Source: Actinomycetota bacterium (lineage in GTDB: Bacteria; Actinomycetota; Actinomycetes; Actinomycetales; Dermatophilaceae). From it: 43,534 nt of DNA. This document shows, one piece after another, positions 25,644 through 33,482 of this stretch; position 1 is the first letter of the stretch; every line of letters begins with the position of its first letter. The notes below the pieces were generated by a model, which was given only the letters and a program-made list of their open reading frames with translations, had not been told where the DNA came from and did no database searches. Where the stretch lies: positions 1-43,534 of the forward strand of contig JAIUPO010000029.1 of NCBI GenBank assembly GCA_020160805.1, read 5' to 3'. A program made the position numbers and the translations under genes.

Positions 25644-26650
25644 TCGGTGAAGGCCTTCCGACGCTCGATGACGATGCGGGCGATGGCGTTGACGATGAAG
25701 GTGAGGATGAAGAGCACCAGGCCGGCGGCGATATACGCGCCGGTCTTCTGCGGAGTGTCGAACTCGCCGGCGCCAAGGGCGATCTTTGAGGCGAAGGTTT
25801 CGCCCCCATCGAAGAGGCTGAACGAGAAGGCCGTGCCCTGGGCGAGAGAGGAGATCAGGATCATCACGGCGACCGTCTCGCCGAGAGCGCGGCCGAGGCC
25901 GAGCATCGCGGCGGAGATGACACCGGGCTTGCCGAAGGGCAGGACCGCGGTGCGGATCATCTCCCATTTCGTGGCGCCGAGGGCCAGTGCCCCCTCCTTG
26001 TGAGTTGGCGGGGTCTGCGCGAAGACTTCGCGTGACAGCGCGGTGATGATCGGCAAAATCATGATCGCGAGGACGATGCCCGCGAGGAAGATCGTCGTGC
26101 TACTCCCGACGGTCGTCTCTTTGAAAAGCGGGAACCACCCAAGGTTGTCCCGCAAGAAGTTCTGGATGCCGTCCGTATGCGGACCGAGGACTCGAAGCCC
26201 CCACAGGCCGAAGATGATCGAGGGCACGGCCGCGAGCAGGTCGACGGTGGACGCGGCGGGTTTGGAGAGCCACTTCGGGGCGTAGTTGGTGATGAACAAG
26301 GCGACGGCAATCCCGATCGGCACGGCGATGGCCAGGGCCATCAGCGATGACAGGACGGTTACCCACAGCAAACGCAGGATGCCGAAACGCGGGTGCTCAC
26401 CGCCGACGCTCCATTCAGTGGAGGTGAGGAAGTTCGCCTCGTTCTTCATCAGCGACGGGATCGCCTGCGATAGCAGGAAAACCCCGATCAACGTGACGAG
26501 GCCGACGACGATGGCGCCCGCGCCAATGGCGGCGCCGCCAAAGAGCCGGTCGCCGAGGCGGCCGGTGCCCGCGCCGTCGCCGGCGAGCGGTGACTGGCCG
26601 TGCGGCCCTGCTGTCTCGTCGGCAATGGATACGCCGGTCACGCTCTGCAT
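25640..26650 (-). CDS. pstC: Phosphate ABC transporter permease PstC
   Basis: The 336-residue permease has a hydrophilic N-terminal tail (about 1-38), six membrane segments and the EAA-like loop HKEGALALGATKWEMIRTAVL. LGRALGETVAVMIL is a typical PstC stretch. It is separated from pstS by 195 nt holding two strong hairpins, which suggests that it is expressed less than pstS. Confidence 0.95.
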   Translation of the reverse strand: MQSVTGVSIADETAGPHGQSPLAGDGAGTGRLGDRLFGGAAIGAGAIVVGLVTLIGVFLLSQAIPSLMKNEANFLTSTEWSVGGEHPRFGILRLLWVTVLSSLMALAIAVPIGIAVALFITNYAPKWLSKPAASTVDLLAAVPSIIFGLWGLRVLGPHTDGIQNFLRDNLGWFPLFKETTVGSSTTIFLAGIVLAIMILPIITALSREVFAQTPPTHKEGALALGATKWEMIRTAVLPFGKPGVISAAMLGLGRALGETVAVMILISSLAQGTAFSFSLFDGGETFASKIALGAGEFDTPQKTGAYIAAGLVLFILTFIVNAIARIVIERRKAFTE

Positions 26651-26697
26651 GGCTGGCTCACCTTCCGTTGTTGTATGTCGATGTCGTATGCGGATGT

Positions 26698-26741
26698 GCG
26701 ACGGGCCCGGCCGGTGAGGCTTCCCGGCCGGGCCGCGTCGC
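26698..26741. terminator. Strong hairpin between pstS and pstC (distal)
   Basis: GGCCCGGCCGG (26704-26714) pairs exactly with CCGGCCGGGCC (26724-26734). Flanking GCGACG and CGTCGC extend the stem past one bulged base. It may stop or stall most transcripts that leave pstS. Confidence 0.65.
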
Positions 26742-26791
26742 CCGTGGTCGTGCTGCGTGCTAGCCCCTCTTGCAAAACCCCGGGATGGGGT

Positions 26792-26839
26792 CCCCGCGAA
26801 GTACCGGAGCGAGCTTGCGAGCGAGGAAACTTCGTGGGG
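26792..26839. terminator. Hairpin directly after the pstS stop
   Basis: CCCCGCGAAGT (26792-26802) pairs with ACTTCGTGGGG (26829-26839), with one mispaired position (C/T or G/U depending on strand). It starts 7 nt beyond the minus-strand stop of pstS at 26846. It could protect the pstS message or terminate it. Confidence 0.6.
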
Positions 26840-26845
26840 TACGGA

Positions 26846-28003
26846 TCAGGACAGGGCCTCGACCGCGGCAGCGACCTTGCTCTGCACCTCGGCGGGGAGC
26901 GGCGCGTAGCCGATCTCCTCGATGAGGGTCTGAGCATCCGAGGAGGCGAAGAAGGAGAGGAAGGACTTGATCTGGTTCTGCTTCTCGGCGTCCTTGTTGA
27001 CCGAGCAGACGATCTCGTAGGTCACCAGGCCGATCGGGTAGGCCCCGGCCTCCTTGGTGGCGTAGTCGAGCTTCAGGCGCAGGTCGTTGCCCTCGCCGTC
27101 GGCGGTGGCCGTCGCGATGAACTTGCCGATCGACTCGCTGGTCAACTCGACGGCGCCCGAGCCGTTGTCGATCTGGGCCATGCCGAGGGCGTTGTCCTTG
27201 GCGTAGGACAGCTCGACATAGGTGATGCCGCCCGCGGTGGCCTTGACGGCGTCGGCGACACCGGAGGACTTCTCCTTGCCCTCACCCTTGCCGGTCCAGG
27301 ACTTGGCCGGCTCACCGGCCCAGGCGTCGCCGCCCGCGGCCTTGAGGTACTTGGTGAAGTTCTCCGTGGTGCCCGAATCGTCCGAGCGGAAGAAGGGCTT
27401 GATCGGGGTGCTGGGCAGCGTCACGCCGTCGTTGAGCGCGGCGATCTTGGGGTCGTTCCACGTCGTGATCTCGCCCTGGAAGATCGCCGCCAGGGTCGCA
27501 GCGTCGAGGACCAGCTTGTCGACGCCGTCGAGGTTGTAGGCCACGGCGATCGGGCCGATCACCATCGGGAGATTCCAAGCGTCGGACTCGCAGCGCTTCT
27601 TGGCCGCGTCGACCTCGATGACGCCATCCTTCTCCTCGGTCTTCAGCGCCGAGTCGGAGCCAGCGAAGTCAACCTGGCCAGCGTTGAACTGCTTGATGCC
27701 GGTGCCGGAGCCGGTCGGGTTGTAGTTGATCGTCAGGTCGGGGCACTTCTCGTTGTATGCCGTGACGACCTCCTCGAAGGCGTTCTTCTGAGCCGAGGAG
27801 CCTTCGGCGTTCAGCGTGCCGGAGGGGCAGGCGGCGGCGTCGGTGGACGACGTCTCGCCGGAGGTGCTCGAGCTGTTGGTCGATCCGGAGGCCGAGGAAC
27901 TGGAGGAGCTCGCGGTGTTGTTGTCCGACCCACACCCGGCGAGGGCAAGGCTGCCTGCGGCAACCAGGAGCACGGCGGCGCGGCGGCGGTGGATGGTCTG
28001 CAC
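26846..28003 (-). CDS. pstS: Phosphate-binding lipoprotein PstS
   Basis: The 385-residue substrate-binding protein captures phosphate outside the membrane. Residues 1-24 form a lipoprotein signal ending in the lipobox LALAGC, followed by a Ser/Thr-rich linker (about 28-58). The phosphate-binding region is seen in LNAEGSSAQKNAFEEVV, YNPTGSGTGIKQF and FAGSDSALK, with later FRSDDSGTTENFTKYL. A candidate PHO box lies about 95-115 nt upstream of the start. Confidence 0.96.
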   Translation of the reverse strand: MQTIHRRRAAVLLVAAGSLALAGCGSDNNTASSSSSSASGSTNSSSTSGETSSTDAAACPSGTLNAEGSSAQKNAFEEVVTAYNEKCPDLTINYNPTGSGTGIKQFNAGQVDFAGSDSALKTEEKDGVIEVDAAKKRCESDAWNLPMVIGPIAVAYNLDGVDKLVLDAATLAAIFQGEITTWNDPKIAALNDGVTLPSTPIKPFFRSDDSGTTENFTKYLKAAGGDAWAGEPAKSWTGKGEGKEKSSGVADAVKATAGGITYVELSYAKDNALGMAQIDNGSGAVELTSESIGKFIATATADGEGNDLRLKLDYATKEAGAYPIGLVTYEIVCSVNKDAEKQNQIKSFLSFFASSDAQTLIEEIGYAPLPAEVQSKVAAAVEALS

Positions 28004-28096
28004 GAAAGGGACCCTCTCTAGGTCTTTGGACGGCGAGCCTTACGTTCGGCTCGCTCGTCCTCGACGGTAGGAATCGCTGGTGGCGCGCTGGTCCCG

Positions 28097-28118
28097 CTTT
28101 GTTGAACGGCTGGTGAAC
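28097..28118 (-). promoter_or_regulatory. Candidate PHO box upstream of pstS
   Basis: On the minus strand the units GTTCACCAGCC and GTTCAACAAAG follow each other with an 11-nt period. This matches the Streptomyces PhoP direct repeat (GTTCACC every 11 nt). A weaker third unit ATTCCCG lies 11 nt further upstream. It implies PhoP-type activation of pstS under low phosphate. Confidence 0.7.
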
Positions 28119-28246
28119 GGGCCGGGAATGCTTGGCCTTCGCCGCGCCTTCCCGTGCTTGCCGACACCGATGTATGCGGTGCGGCTGCCCCCGCCGGGCC
28201 GTCACCACGCCGAACCCCGGCCCGACCTTCCGCCGGCATGGGCCCC

Positions 28247-28309
28247 AAAGTGACGAGGGCGTCACTTTCGGCTGAGATCGTCACATCAACCTGACGACCT
28301 CGGCCGAAA
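28247..28309. terminator. Tandem, overlapping hairpins after pit
   Basis: AAAGTGACG (28247-28255) pairs exactly with CGTCACTTT (28260-28268). TTTCGGC...TCGTCA (28266-28283) pairs with TGACGA...GCCGAAA (28292-28309) with two mismatches in 18. The two stems share TTT, so they may exclude each other. They lie beyond the pit stop at 28364. Confidence 0.6.
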
Positions 28310-28363
28310 CTCACGACCTCAGGCCGGCCCGCAGCCGGTCAGGTCCGGGTGCGCGCGGTCAGG

Positions 28364-29359
28364 TCAGGCGAGCAGATGCAACGCGTACCAGCTCAGCGCC
28401 GCGAGCAAACCAGCGCCGGGAAAGGTCAGCAGCCACGCCCAGCCGATATCGCGCGCCACCTGCCAGCGCACCGCCTTGGTCCCGCGCGTCGCGCCGGCCC
28501 CCAAGATCGCGGCCGTGATGGCCTGCGTCGTCGAAATCGGCGCCCGCAGCGCCGTCGCGACGAACAAGATCGCCGCCGCGCTGACCTCGGCGGCGAAGCC
28601 CTGCGGCGATTCAAGGTCGATGATCCGCTGCCCCAGCGTGCGCATGATGCGCCAGCCACCTGCATACGTCCCCAAACTGAGCACCGCCGCGCAGAGCACC
28701 AGCACCCAGATGGGAATAGCCGCGGATCCGTCGGCGTGGTGACCCGAGACGGTCAGCGCCAGCACGACGACACCCGCCGTCTTGGCCGCATCCTGCATGC
28801 CATGGCCGAACGCCATCCCGGCCGCCGACACCGTCTGGGCGAGGCGGAAGCCGCGGGCGACCGAAGCCGCGGGGCGCGATCGGAAGGCCCACATGATCGC
28901 GGCCATCACGGCATACCCCAGAAGCAGGCCGAGGAGCGGGGAGGCGAGCATGGGCAGCAGAACCAGCTTGGTCACGCCGCCCCACAGCACCTCGCTGCCC
29001 GCGGCGAGCGCGGCGCCGCCGAGGCCGCCGACGAGGGCGTGGCTGGAGGAGGACGGCAGGCCGCGCGCCCAGGTGACGAGATTCCAGGTGGTCGCGCCGA
29101 CCAGGGCCGCCGCGCAGAGCAGCAGTCCGGAGTTGCCGCGCGGGGCCTCGATGATGCCGCTGCCGACGGTTTGGGCGACGCGCGCACCGAAGAAGGCGCC
29201 GATGAGATTGGCGGCGGCGGCCAGGGTGACGGCCACGCGCGGCGTGAGGGCGCGGGTCGAGACCGAGGTGGCCACCGCATTGGCGGAGTCGTGGAAACCG
29301 TTCGTGTAGGTGAACGCGAGGGCGAGCGCGACGACACTCGCCGTGGGCAGCCAGTCCAC
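28364..29359 (-). CDS. pit: Low-affinity inorganic phosphate transporter, Pit family
   Basis: The 331-residue PHO-4 family permease imports metal-phosphate driven by ions. The signature NGFHDSANAVATSVSTRAL is at about residues 21-39, and the second half repeats a similar feature around APISTTQAITAAILGAG. About nine to ten membrane segments are seen. It lies 7 nt after the DUF47 gene, its usual partner, and upstream of the Pst operon. Confidence 0.94.
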   Translation of the reverse strand: MDWLPTASVVALALAFTYTNGFHDSANAVATSVSTRALTPRVAVTLAAAANLIGAFFGARVAQTVGSGIIEAPRGNSGLLLCAAALVGATTWNLVTWARGLPSSSSHALVGGLGGAALAAGSEVLWGGVTKLVLLPMLASPLLGLLLGYAVMAAIMWAFRSRPAASVARGFRLAQTVSAAGMAFGHGMQDAAKTAGVVVLALTVSGHHADGSAAIPIWVLVLCAAVLSLGTYAGGWRIMRTLGQRIIDLESPQGFAAEVSAAAILFVATALRAPISTTQAITAAILGAGATRGTKAVRWQVARDIGWAWLLTFPGAGLLAALSWYALHLLA

Positions 29360-29366
29360 GACGAGC

Positions 29367-29993
29367 TCAGGAGGCCTTCATCGAGATGACCTCGATCACG
29401 TGCGCGACCTGTTCGAAGCCATTGCTCACCGCTTCGAGGGCGTCGACGACATCGAGGACTTTGAGGATCTCCAGCACCTGGTCCGGATCGCCGCCGAGCA
29501 GGCCGGCCCGGATGCGGCGGTGCTCACGATCGGCCTGGTTCTCCAGGCGGTTGATCTCCACGACATACTCCCGGACCCGCTCGGCGTCCCGCAGCGCACC
29601 GAGGACGCTCACGGTCAGTTCCGCCATCCGGGCGATGACCTGGATCTGCGTCGCGGAGCGCTCGGGGAGGGCGGCCAGATGGTAGGCATCGATCAGGTCG
29701 ACGCCGCGATCCATGTGGTCGAGGCAGTCGTCGAGGCGGGCCGCGAGGGCGTGCATGTCGGCGCGGTCGTATGGCGTCACGAACGAGCCGTCGACGGTGG
29801 CGATGATCTCGTGGGTGGTTTCGTCGGCGCGGTGCTCGACGTCCCTCATCCGGGCGGCGACTTCGGGGCGGGTGGCCTCGTCGGCGGCCAGGAGATCGGT
29901 CAAGAGCCGGGCGCCCTCGACCAGCAGCTGGGCGCTTTGCGCGAAAAGAGCGGAGAAGAGGTCGTCATTGCGCGGGGTTAGTCGGAAACCCAC
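29367..29993 (-). CDS. DUF47 family (PhoU-like) Pit accessory protein
   Basis: The 208-residue helical protein resembles PhoU and the DUF47 family that is usually paired with Pit transporters. Seen are LFAQSAQLLVEGARLL, DVEHRADETTHEII, TPYDRADMHALAARLDDCLDHMD and EVISMKAS at the end. GTG 29993 is supported by GGGGAG just upstream and by the family N-terminus (FRLTPRNDDLF). It probably tunes Pit activity. It may take on part of the job of PhoU, which is missing here. Confidence 0.88.
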   Translation of the reverse strand: MGFRLTPRNDDLFSALFAQSAQLLVEGARLLTDLLAADEATRPEVAARMRDVEHRADETTHEIIATVDGSFVTPYDRADMHALAARLDDCLDHMDRGVDLIDAYHLAALPERSATQIQVIARMAELTVSVLGALRDAERVREYVVEINRLENQADREHRRIRAGLLGGDPDQVLEILKVLDVVDALEAVSNGFEQVAHVIEVISMKAS

Positions 29994-30085
29994 CGGCTCT
30001 CCCCAGGTCGGACGGACACGATCTGTGCCACATCGTAATCGGGGAAGACCAGGCGCTATCTCCCCGTCGTGCCCAGGCGCCGCTC

Positions 30086-30091
30086 TATGGT
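30086..30091 (+). promoter_or_regulatory. Candidate leaderless -10 element (TATGGT)
   Basis: TATGGT ends 7 nt before the ATG at 30099 of the small hypothetical gene. It supports that start. Confidence 0.35.
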
Positions 30092-30098
30092 GTCGGCT

Positions 30099-30302
30099 AT
30101 GGGACAAGAGACGCCGACGAGGGGCGACGAGGACACCTTCACCACTGAGTCAGTCTTGCTCTCCGGCGTCCGAACAGCCATCTCCAATGCGCAGGGCTCC
30201 ATGGACCAGGGAGCCATCGACGAGGCGCTCGGCGTGACCCGCCAGCAGGCCGCAGACTCTCTGGACGCGCCCGCGCCCGCCGCGGCGGCTGTCACAGGCT
30301 GA
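30099..30302 (+). CDS. Small hypothetical protein
   Basis: A 67-residue acidic protein without recognised domains, ending in an Ala/Pro-rich tail (DAPAPAAAAVTG). It is divergent from the DUF47 gene and ends 3 nt before the tRNA-Lys 3' end on the other strand. A TATGGT box before the ATG favours expression, but the short length leaves doubt. Confidence 0.45.
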   Translation: MGQETPTRGDEDTFTTESVLLSGVRTAISNAQGSMDQGAIDEALGVTRQQAADSLDAPAPAAAAVTG

Positions 30303-30305
30303 GCG

Positions 30306-30377
30306 TGGACCCCGTGGGACTCGAACCCACAACCTACGGATTAAAAGTCCGCAGCTCTGCCATTGAGCTAGAGGTCC
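30306..30377 (-). tRNA. tRNA-Lys (anticodon TTT)
   Basis: On the minus strand the acceptor GGACCTC pairs with GGGGTCC, the D-arm is GCTC/GAGC, the anticodon loop is CTTTTAA and the T-arm contains GTTCGAGTC. Discriminator A; CCA is not encoded. Length 72 nt. Confidence 0.96.
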
Positions 30378-30488
30378 CGGCTCCGAAGAGCCCCCACAGG
30401 GTATCCCGCCCTGGCCGCTCGGTCTGCACAAGATCTGGACAGGATGGCGCGAGGGAACGCACGGGTTGACGCGCTACGTTCAGGGATC

Positions 30489-30854
30489 GTGAACACAACA
30501 CTGACCTGTCCCAAGTGCGGCAGCACCATGCGCTCCTACGAGCGCAACCGGGTGCTTGTCGATCAGTGCACCGGCTGCGGTGGCCTCTTCCTGGACCGCG
30601 GCGAACTCGAAGCCCTGGTGGCGGCCGAGACCGCGTGGCACCAGCCCCCGGCGGCTCAGCCGGCGCCTGGGCCGCAGGATCGAGCCCCGCAGCCGTATGC
30701 CGCGGCGCCCGGCTCGCACGCCACCGGGCCGGGTGCCCCCACGGCATACCAGCAGCCTCCGGTGCAGCATTACGGCTCGGCGCCCTACGCGAAGTACTCC
30801 AAGCACTATGGCAAGCGGCGCCGCTCGTTCCTGTCCGAACTCTTCGACGACTGA
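30489..30854 (+). CDS. Zinc-ribbon (zf-TFIIB type) protein
   Basis: The 121-residue protein has a zf-TFIIB zinc ribbon (CPKCGSTM at residues 7-14 and DQCTGCGGLFLDRGELEAL, about 26-44), followed by a Pro/Gln/Tyr-rich linker and a basic-then-acidic end (KRRRSFLSELFDD). These small proteins are common in Actinobacteria; the role is unknown. GTG 30489 is chosen because the zinc ribbon begins directly after it. The next gene starts 2 nt after its stop. Confidence 0.85.
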   Translation: MNTTLTCPKCGSTMRSYERNRVLVDQCTGCGGLFLDRGELEALVAAETAWHQPPAAQPAPGPQDRAPQPYAAAPGSHATGPGAPTAYQQPPVQHYGSAPYAKYSKHYGKRRRSFLSELFDD

Positions 30855-30856
30855 TC

Positions 30857-31501
30857 GTGGGCGAGGCACCCGGGCGCGGCCGTCCGCGTCGGCCGGCGCA
30901 CTTCAGCATGGCGGCGATGGAGGCGTTGGGCGCGACCTCGCCCGGGCCGGCTGAGGTCACGCAGGTCGCGCACGACTCGGCCGCCGCGGTGGTCGGGGTG
31001 GGTCGCGCCGCCCGCGACCCGGCGACGACGGCGCGACTGGTGGCGCTCGTCGACGAACTCGGTCTCGACACCATCGCCGAATTGTGGTCGGCCCGGCCGG
31101 CGCGCTCGTTGCCGGGCGCCTTGTGGCGGCTGTATGCGCTGCGCGAATGGGTGCGGCGGGCGCCCGCCACCGCGAGCCGGGAGTATGCCGCGGGCATGCG
31201 CGCCGCGGAGACCGCGCACGTTATCGCCGGGGTTGCGGAACCCCCTGGGCCGCAAGAGCTTTCGACCCTGGTCGACGCGATCCTCACCGGGGTGTATGAC
31301 GGGGAGTTCGACGTCGCCCTCAACCGCGCTGGCGCCTTCTGCCGGGTCATCTCCGTCGGCCGCTCCGATCTGGCGCACGAGACCGATCTGCGCGACGCCG
31401 ACCTTGGTCGCCACGAGACCGAGGCCGCTGCGGCCATGTTGGCGACGGGATTGGACCTGGAGCGCGCGGCCGCCGCCTGGCGGGCCGGCAGCTTGACCTG
31501 A
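30857..31501 (+). CDS. Hypothetical protein downstream of the zinc-ribbon gene
   Basis: A 214-residue, Ala/Arg-rich and probably helical protein. Recognisable stretches are LPGALWRLYALREWVRRAP, PPGPQELSTLVDAILTGVYDGEF and DVALNRAGAFCRVISVG. I do not recognise its family. The 2-nt gap to the zinc-ribbon gene suggests an operon. The GTG start is preferred because it follows the preceding stop immediately. No membrane or signal segment is seen. Confidence 0.75.
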   Translation: MGEAPGRGRPRRPAHFSMAAMEALGATSPGPAEVTQVAHDSAAAVVGVGRAARDPATTARLVALVDELGLDTIAELWSARPARSLPGALWRLYALREWVRRAPATASREYAAGMRAAETAHVIAGVAEPPGPQELSTLVDAILTGVYDGEFDVALNRAGAFCRVISVGRSDLAHETDLRDADLGRHETEAAAAMLATGLDLERAAAAWRAGSLT

Positions 31502-32135
31502 GCTTATGTCGCGCGGCCGAGCGCTCGTCTCGCGGCGGAGCGCTCATGTCGCGGCCGGGCATAGCTATAGCGCCGCTCCGCTGCGATGTCAGCGCTCCGG
31601 CGCGAAGTCGGCGCCCCACGGCGAGCTGACGTGGCGCGGGCGCGGGGTGGCCGGGGGGAAGTAGTGCGCCGGGCCGGGAGCGCCTCACGGCGCGTGGCCG
31701 CTCGTAGCGGCTATTAGTTGGGACCCGGGGCTGCCGCGGCCCGACGCGCGGAAAACTCTAGCCCACCTCGGGCCGCAACGCCGTCCGAAAGGTTCGACCG
31801 GCCTCTCAGACCGAGCCGCCTGGACGGCCAAACCGGGCGCTAACGACCGACCTACCGCCTGGAATCGGCCGCGATCACGACCGGTACCAGGCGGTAGGCC
31901 AGACGTTGGCCGCGTCCTTCGGCGCACTCGCGCGAAAGGGGCGTGAGTCACGTTTCTCGCAGGTCAACGGCACAGCGCGTCGAACGGAGGTTTCGCGGAG
32001 CGGCGCCGGGCAGGTACTCTGAAAAACGCCACGCCCAGCACGGTGACTCGATCGAGCTGTCCGCGCTGAGTCTTGTGAGCCATCCCCCTGCACACTGGCC
32101 GCAGCCATTCCGCCCGAGCAAAAGGACCCCCCGCG
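31502..32135. other. 634-nt intergenic region with degenerate repeats and a palindrome
   Basis: No convincing gene. 31506-31620 holds imperfect repeats around TCGCGGCGGAGCGCTC with inverted partners (GAGCGCTC against AGCGCTCC), which can fold into GC-rich hairpins. The 46-bp palindrome copy lies at 31852-31897. TACTCT at 32015-32020 is a possible -10 for the downstream secreted protein, leaving a leader of about 110 nt with AAAGGA near the start. Confidence 0.55.
31852..31897. repeat. 46-bp near-perfect palindrome, copy 2
   Basis: CTACCGCCTGG (31852-31862) pairs exactly with CCAGGCGGTAG (31887-31897). Read on the minus strand it matches copy 1 (16435-16480) at about 41 of 46 positions, including the central GATC. 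Confidence 0.8.
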
Positions 32136-33458
32136 ATGACAAACACCGTGCGAACCGCCTCCCTGGCCGTCGTCGGCGCGGCGACCCTCGCCGTCGGCGT
32201 GGCCCCGGCGATGGCGAGCGAGGCGAAGACGACGATCACCGCCCCGACCGCGGGCAGCACGGTGACCGGGACGTCCGTGACCGTCAAGGGCGGCTATTGG
32301 GCCAGCGCATCGGTCAAGGAAGTGCGCGTCGCGATCTGCACCTTGGACACGGCGGGCAAGTGCACGGCATATGTCGCCAACCCCACGACCGGCGCGATGG
32401 TCACCTCCTACCGCTCGATCCCCGCGACCTTGACGCCCGGCTCCCAGACCGCCGGCAGCTACGCCTTCGCGGCCTTCGGGCTCAAGCCCGCGGCATACAA
32501 GGCCGCAGCCTTCGTCGTCTCGAGTGACACCCCGAAGGGCACGCCGACTCAGGTGAGCTTCACCCTCAAGAACGAGACGACCCCGCCGCCCACCGCGGGC
32601 TTCATCTCGATCGGCTTCGGCCGCAGTCAGTGGTCGGTGGCCACGGGCACCAACTGCAATGTCGTCCCCGTCGGGGCCCGCACCCTGGAAGAGAACCTCA
32701 TCGACTTGAAGGCTCGCGGAATCTCGGCGCAGGGCGGCGTGGTCGTCAACCGCACCGAGGCCACGACCCAGTCGTGCTACCAGCAGCAGATCCTGCACCC
32801 GTCCTGGGCCGATCTCGCGCGGCTGCGCGACACCTACGGCTTCACCGCGGTCTCGCAGGGCATGAATTACGCCGATATGACGAAGATGACCACGGACACC
32901 CAGCGCTTCCAGGAGAGCGGCGCGACCTTGCCGATCCTGAACAGCAAAGGTTTCACTCGGGCTTGGGGGATGTTCAATTACCCCAACGACAAGATGAATG
33001 CGGACGCCAATCGCGTTGTCTCGCAAAGCTTCGCCTTCGGCCGCAAGTACGGCACGTCGATCAACACTCGGGCTCAGGTCATGACCTACCCCTACTTGGT
33101 CAAGACGATCTCGGTCATGGGCGGCAAGTGCAACAACAAGAACCTCGCGTGCTACTCGATGCCGGTCAAGAACGACAAGCGCACCGCCCCGCCCTCGCGG
33201 CTGACCCAGATCCTGCGACCCAAGGCCAATGAGTGGGGCGTGCTGCAGTTCTACCGGATCGTTGAGGGCTCGTATGGCCGGATGGGCGGCCGGGATGTCG
33301 CCTGGGACTGCACCTCCTCGGACTGGCGCAACCGCTGGACCAGCGCCCCGGAGATGTACTGCCGCAACTCCTTCCTCGAGGCGCTCGACGGGCGTGACAA
33401 GACCGCCGTCCCCGTGGACGCCGTCGATGTCGCGAACGCCTGGGGCCGCAACCCCTGA
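32136..33458 (+). CDS. Secreted protein with N-terminal Ig-like domain, function unknown
   Basis: The 440-residue protein has a signal peptide (about 1-27, ending APAMA), an Ig-like beta domain (about 30-148, TITAPTAGSTVTGTSVTVKGG), a TPPPT linker and a C-terminal domain of about 290 residues (FISIGFGRSQWS, SYGFTAVSQG-type strand, MFNYPNDKMNADANRVV). Several cysteines suggest disulfides. The second domain has alternating strand/helix pieces and could be a polysaccharide deacetylase-like barrel, but I see no clear catalytic Asp-His-His motif. Nothing nearby explains its role. Confidence 0.7.
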   Translation: MTNTVRTASLAVVGAATLAVGVAPAMASEAKTTITAPTAGSTVTGTSVTVKGGYWASASVKEVRVAICTLDTAGKCTAYVANPTTGAMVTSYRSIPATLTPGSQTAGSYAFAAFGLKPAAYKAAAFVVSSDTPKGTPTQVSFTLKNETTPPPTAGFISIGFGRSQWSVATGTNCNVVPVGARTLEENLIDLKARGISAQGGVVVNRTEATTQSCYQQQILHPSWADLARLRDTYGFTAVSQGMNYADMTKMTTDTQRFQESGATLPILNSKGFTRAWGMFNYPNDKMNADANRVVSQSFAFGRKYGTSINTRAQVMTYPYLVKTISVMGGKCNNKNLACYSMPVKNDKRTAPPSRLTQILRPKANEWGVLQFYRIVEGSYGRMGGRDVAWDCTSSDWRNRWTSAPEMYCRNSFLEALDGRDKTAVPVDAVDVANAWGRNP

Positions 33459-33482
33459 TCCGAGCGCGAGCGGGCGGATCGG

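Larger units (their letters stand above)
28004..28363. other. 360-nt intergenic region: pstS promoter region and pit terminator
   Basis: No gene is seen here. It holds, in transcription order on the minus strand, the terminator hairpins of the pit genes (28247-28309), a stretch of about 130 nt without recognisable signals, the candidate PHO box (28097-28118) and the pstS leader. Confidence 0.7.

Noticed and set aside
29367-29993. phoU as the name of the PhoU-like gene
   Set aside because: Length, N-terminus and pairing with pit point to the DUF47 family rather than PhoU of the Pst system.
31506-31664. Short plus-strand frame of about 52 codons after the hypothetical gene
   Set aside because: It is made of the degenerate GC-rich repeats, has no ribosome site and no domain.
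31685-31951. Minus-strand frame of 88 codons in the 634-nt gap
   Set aside because: Arg/Pro/Gly-rich translation without motif, running through the 46-bp palindrome.
32021-32135. Leader before the secreted protein as a cyclic di-AMP (ydaO) riboswitch
   Set aside because: Such riboswitches occur before secreted wall proteins, but I could not find the conserved purine-rich and GGAGGA-type segments here.
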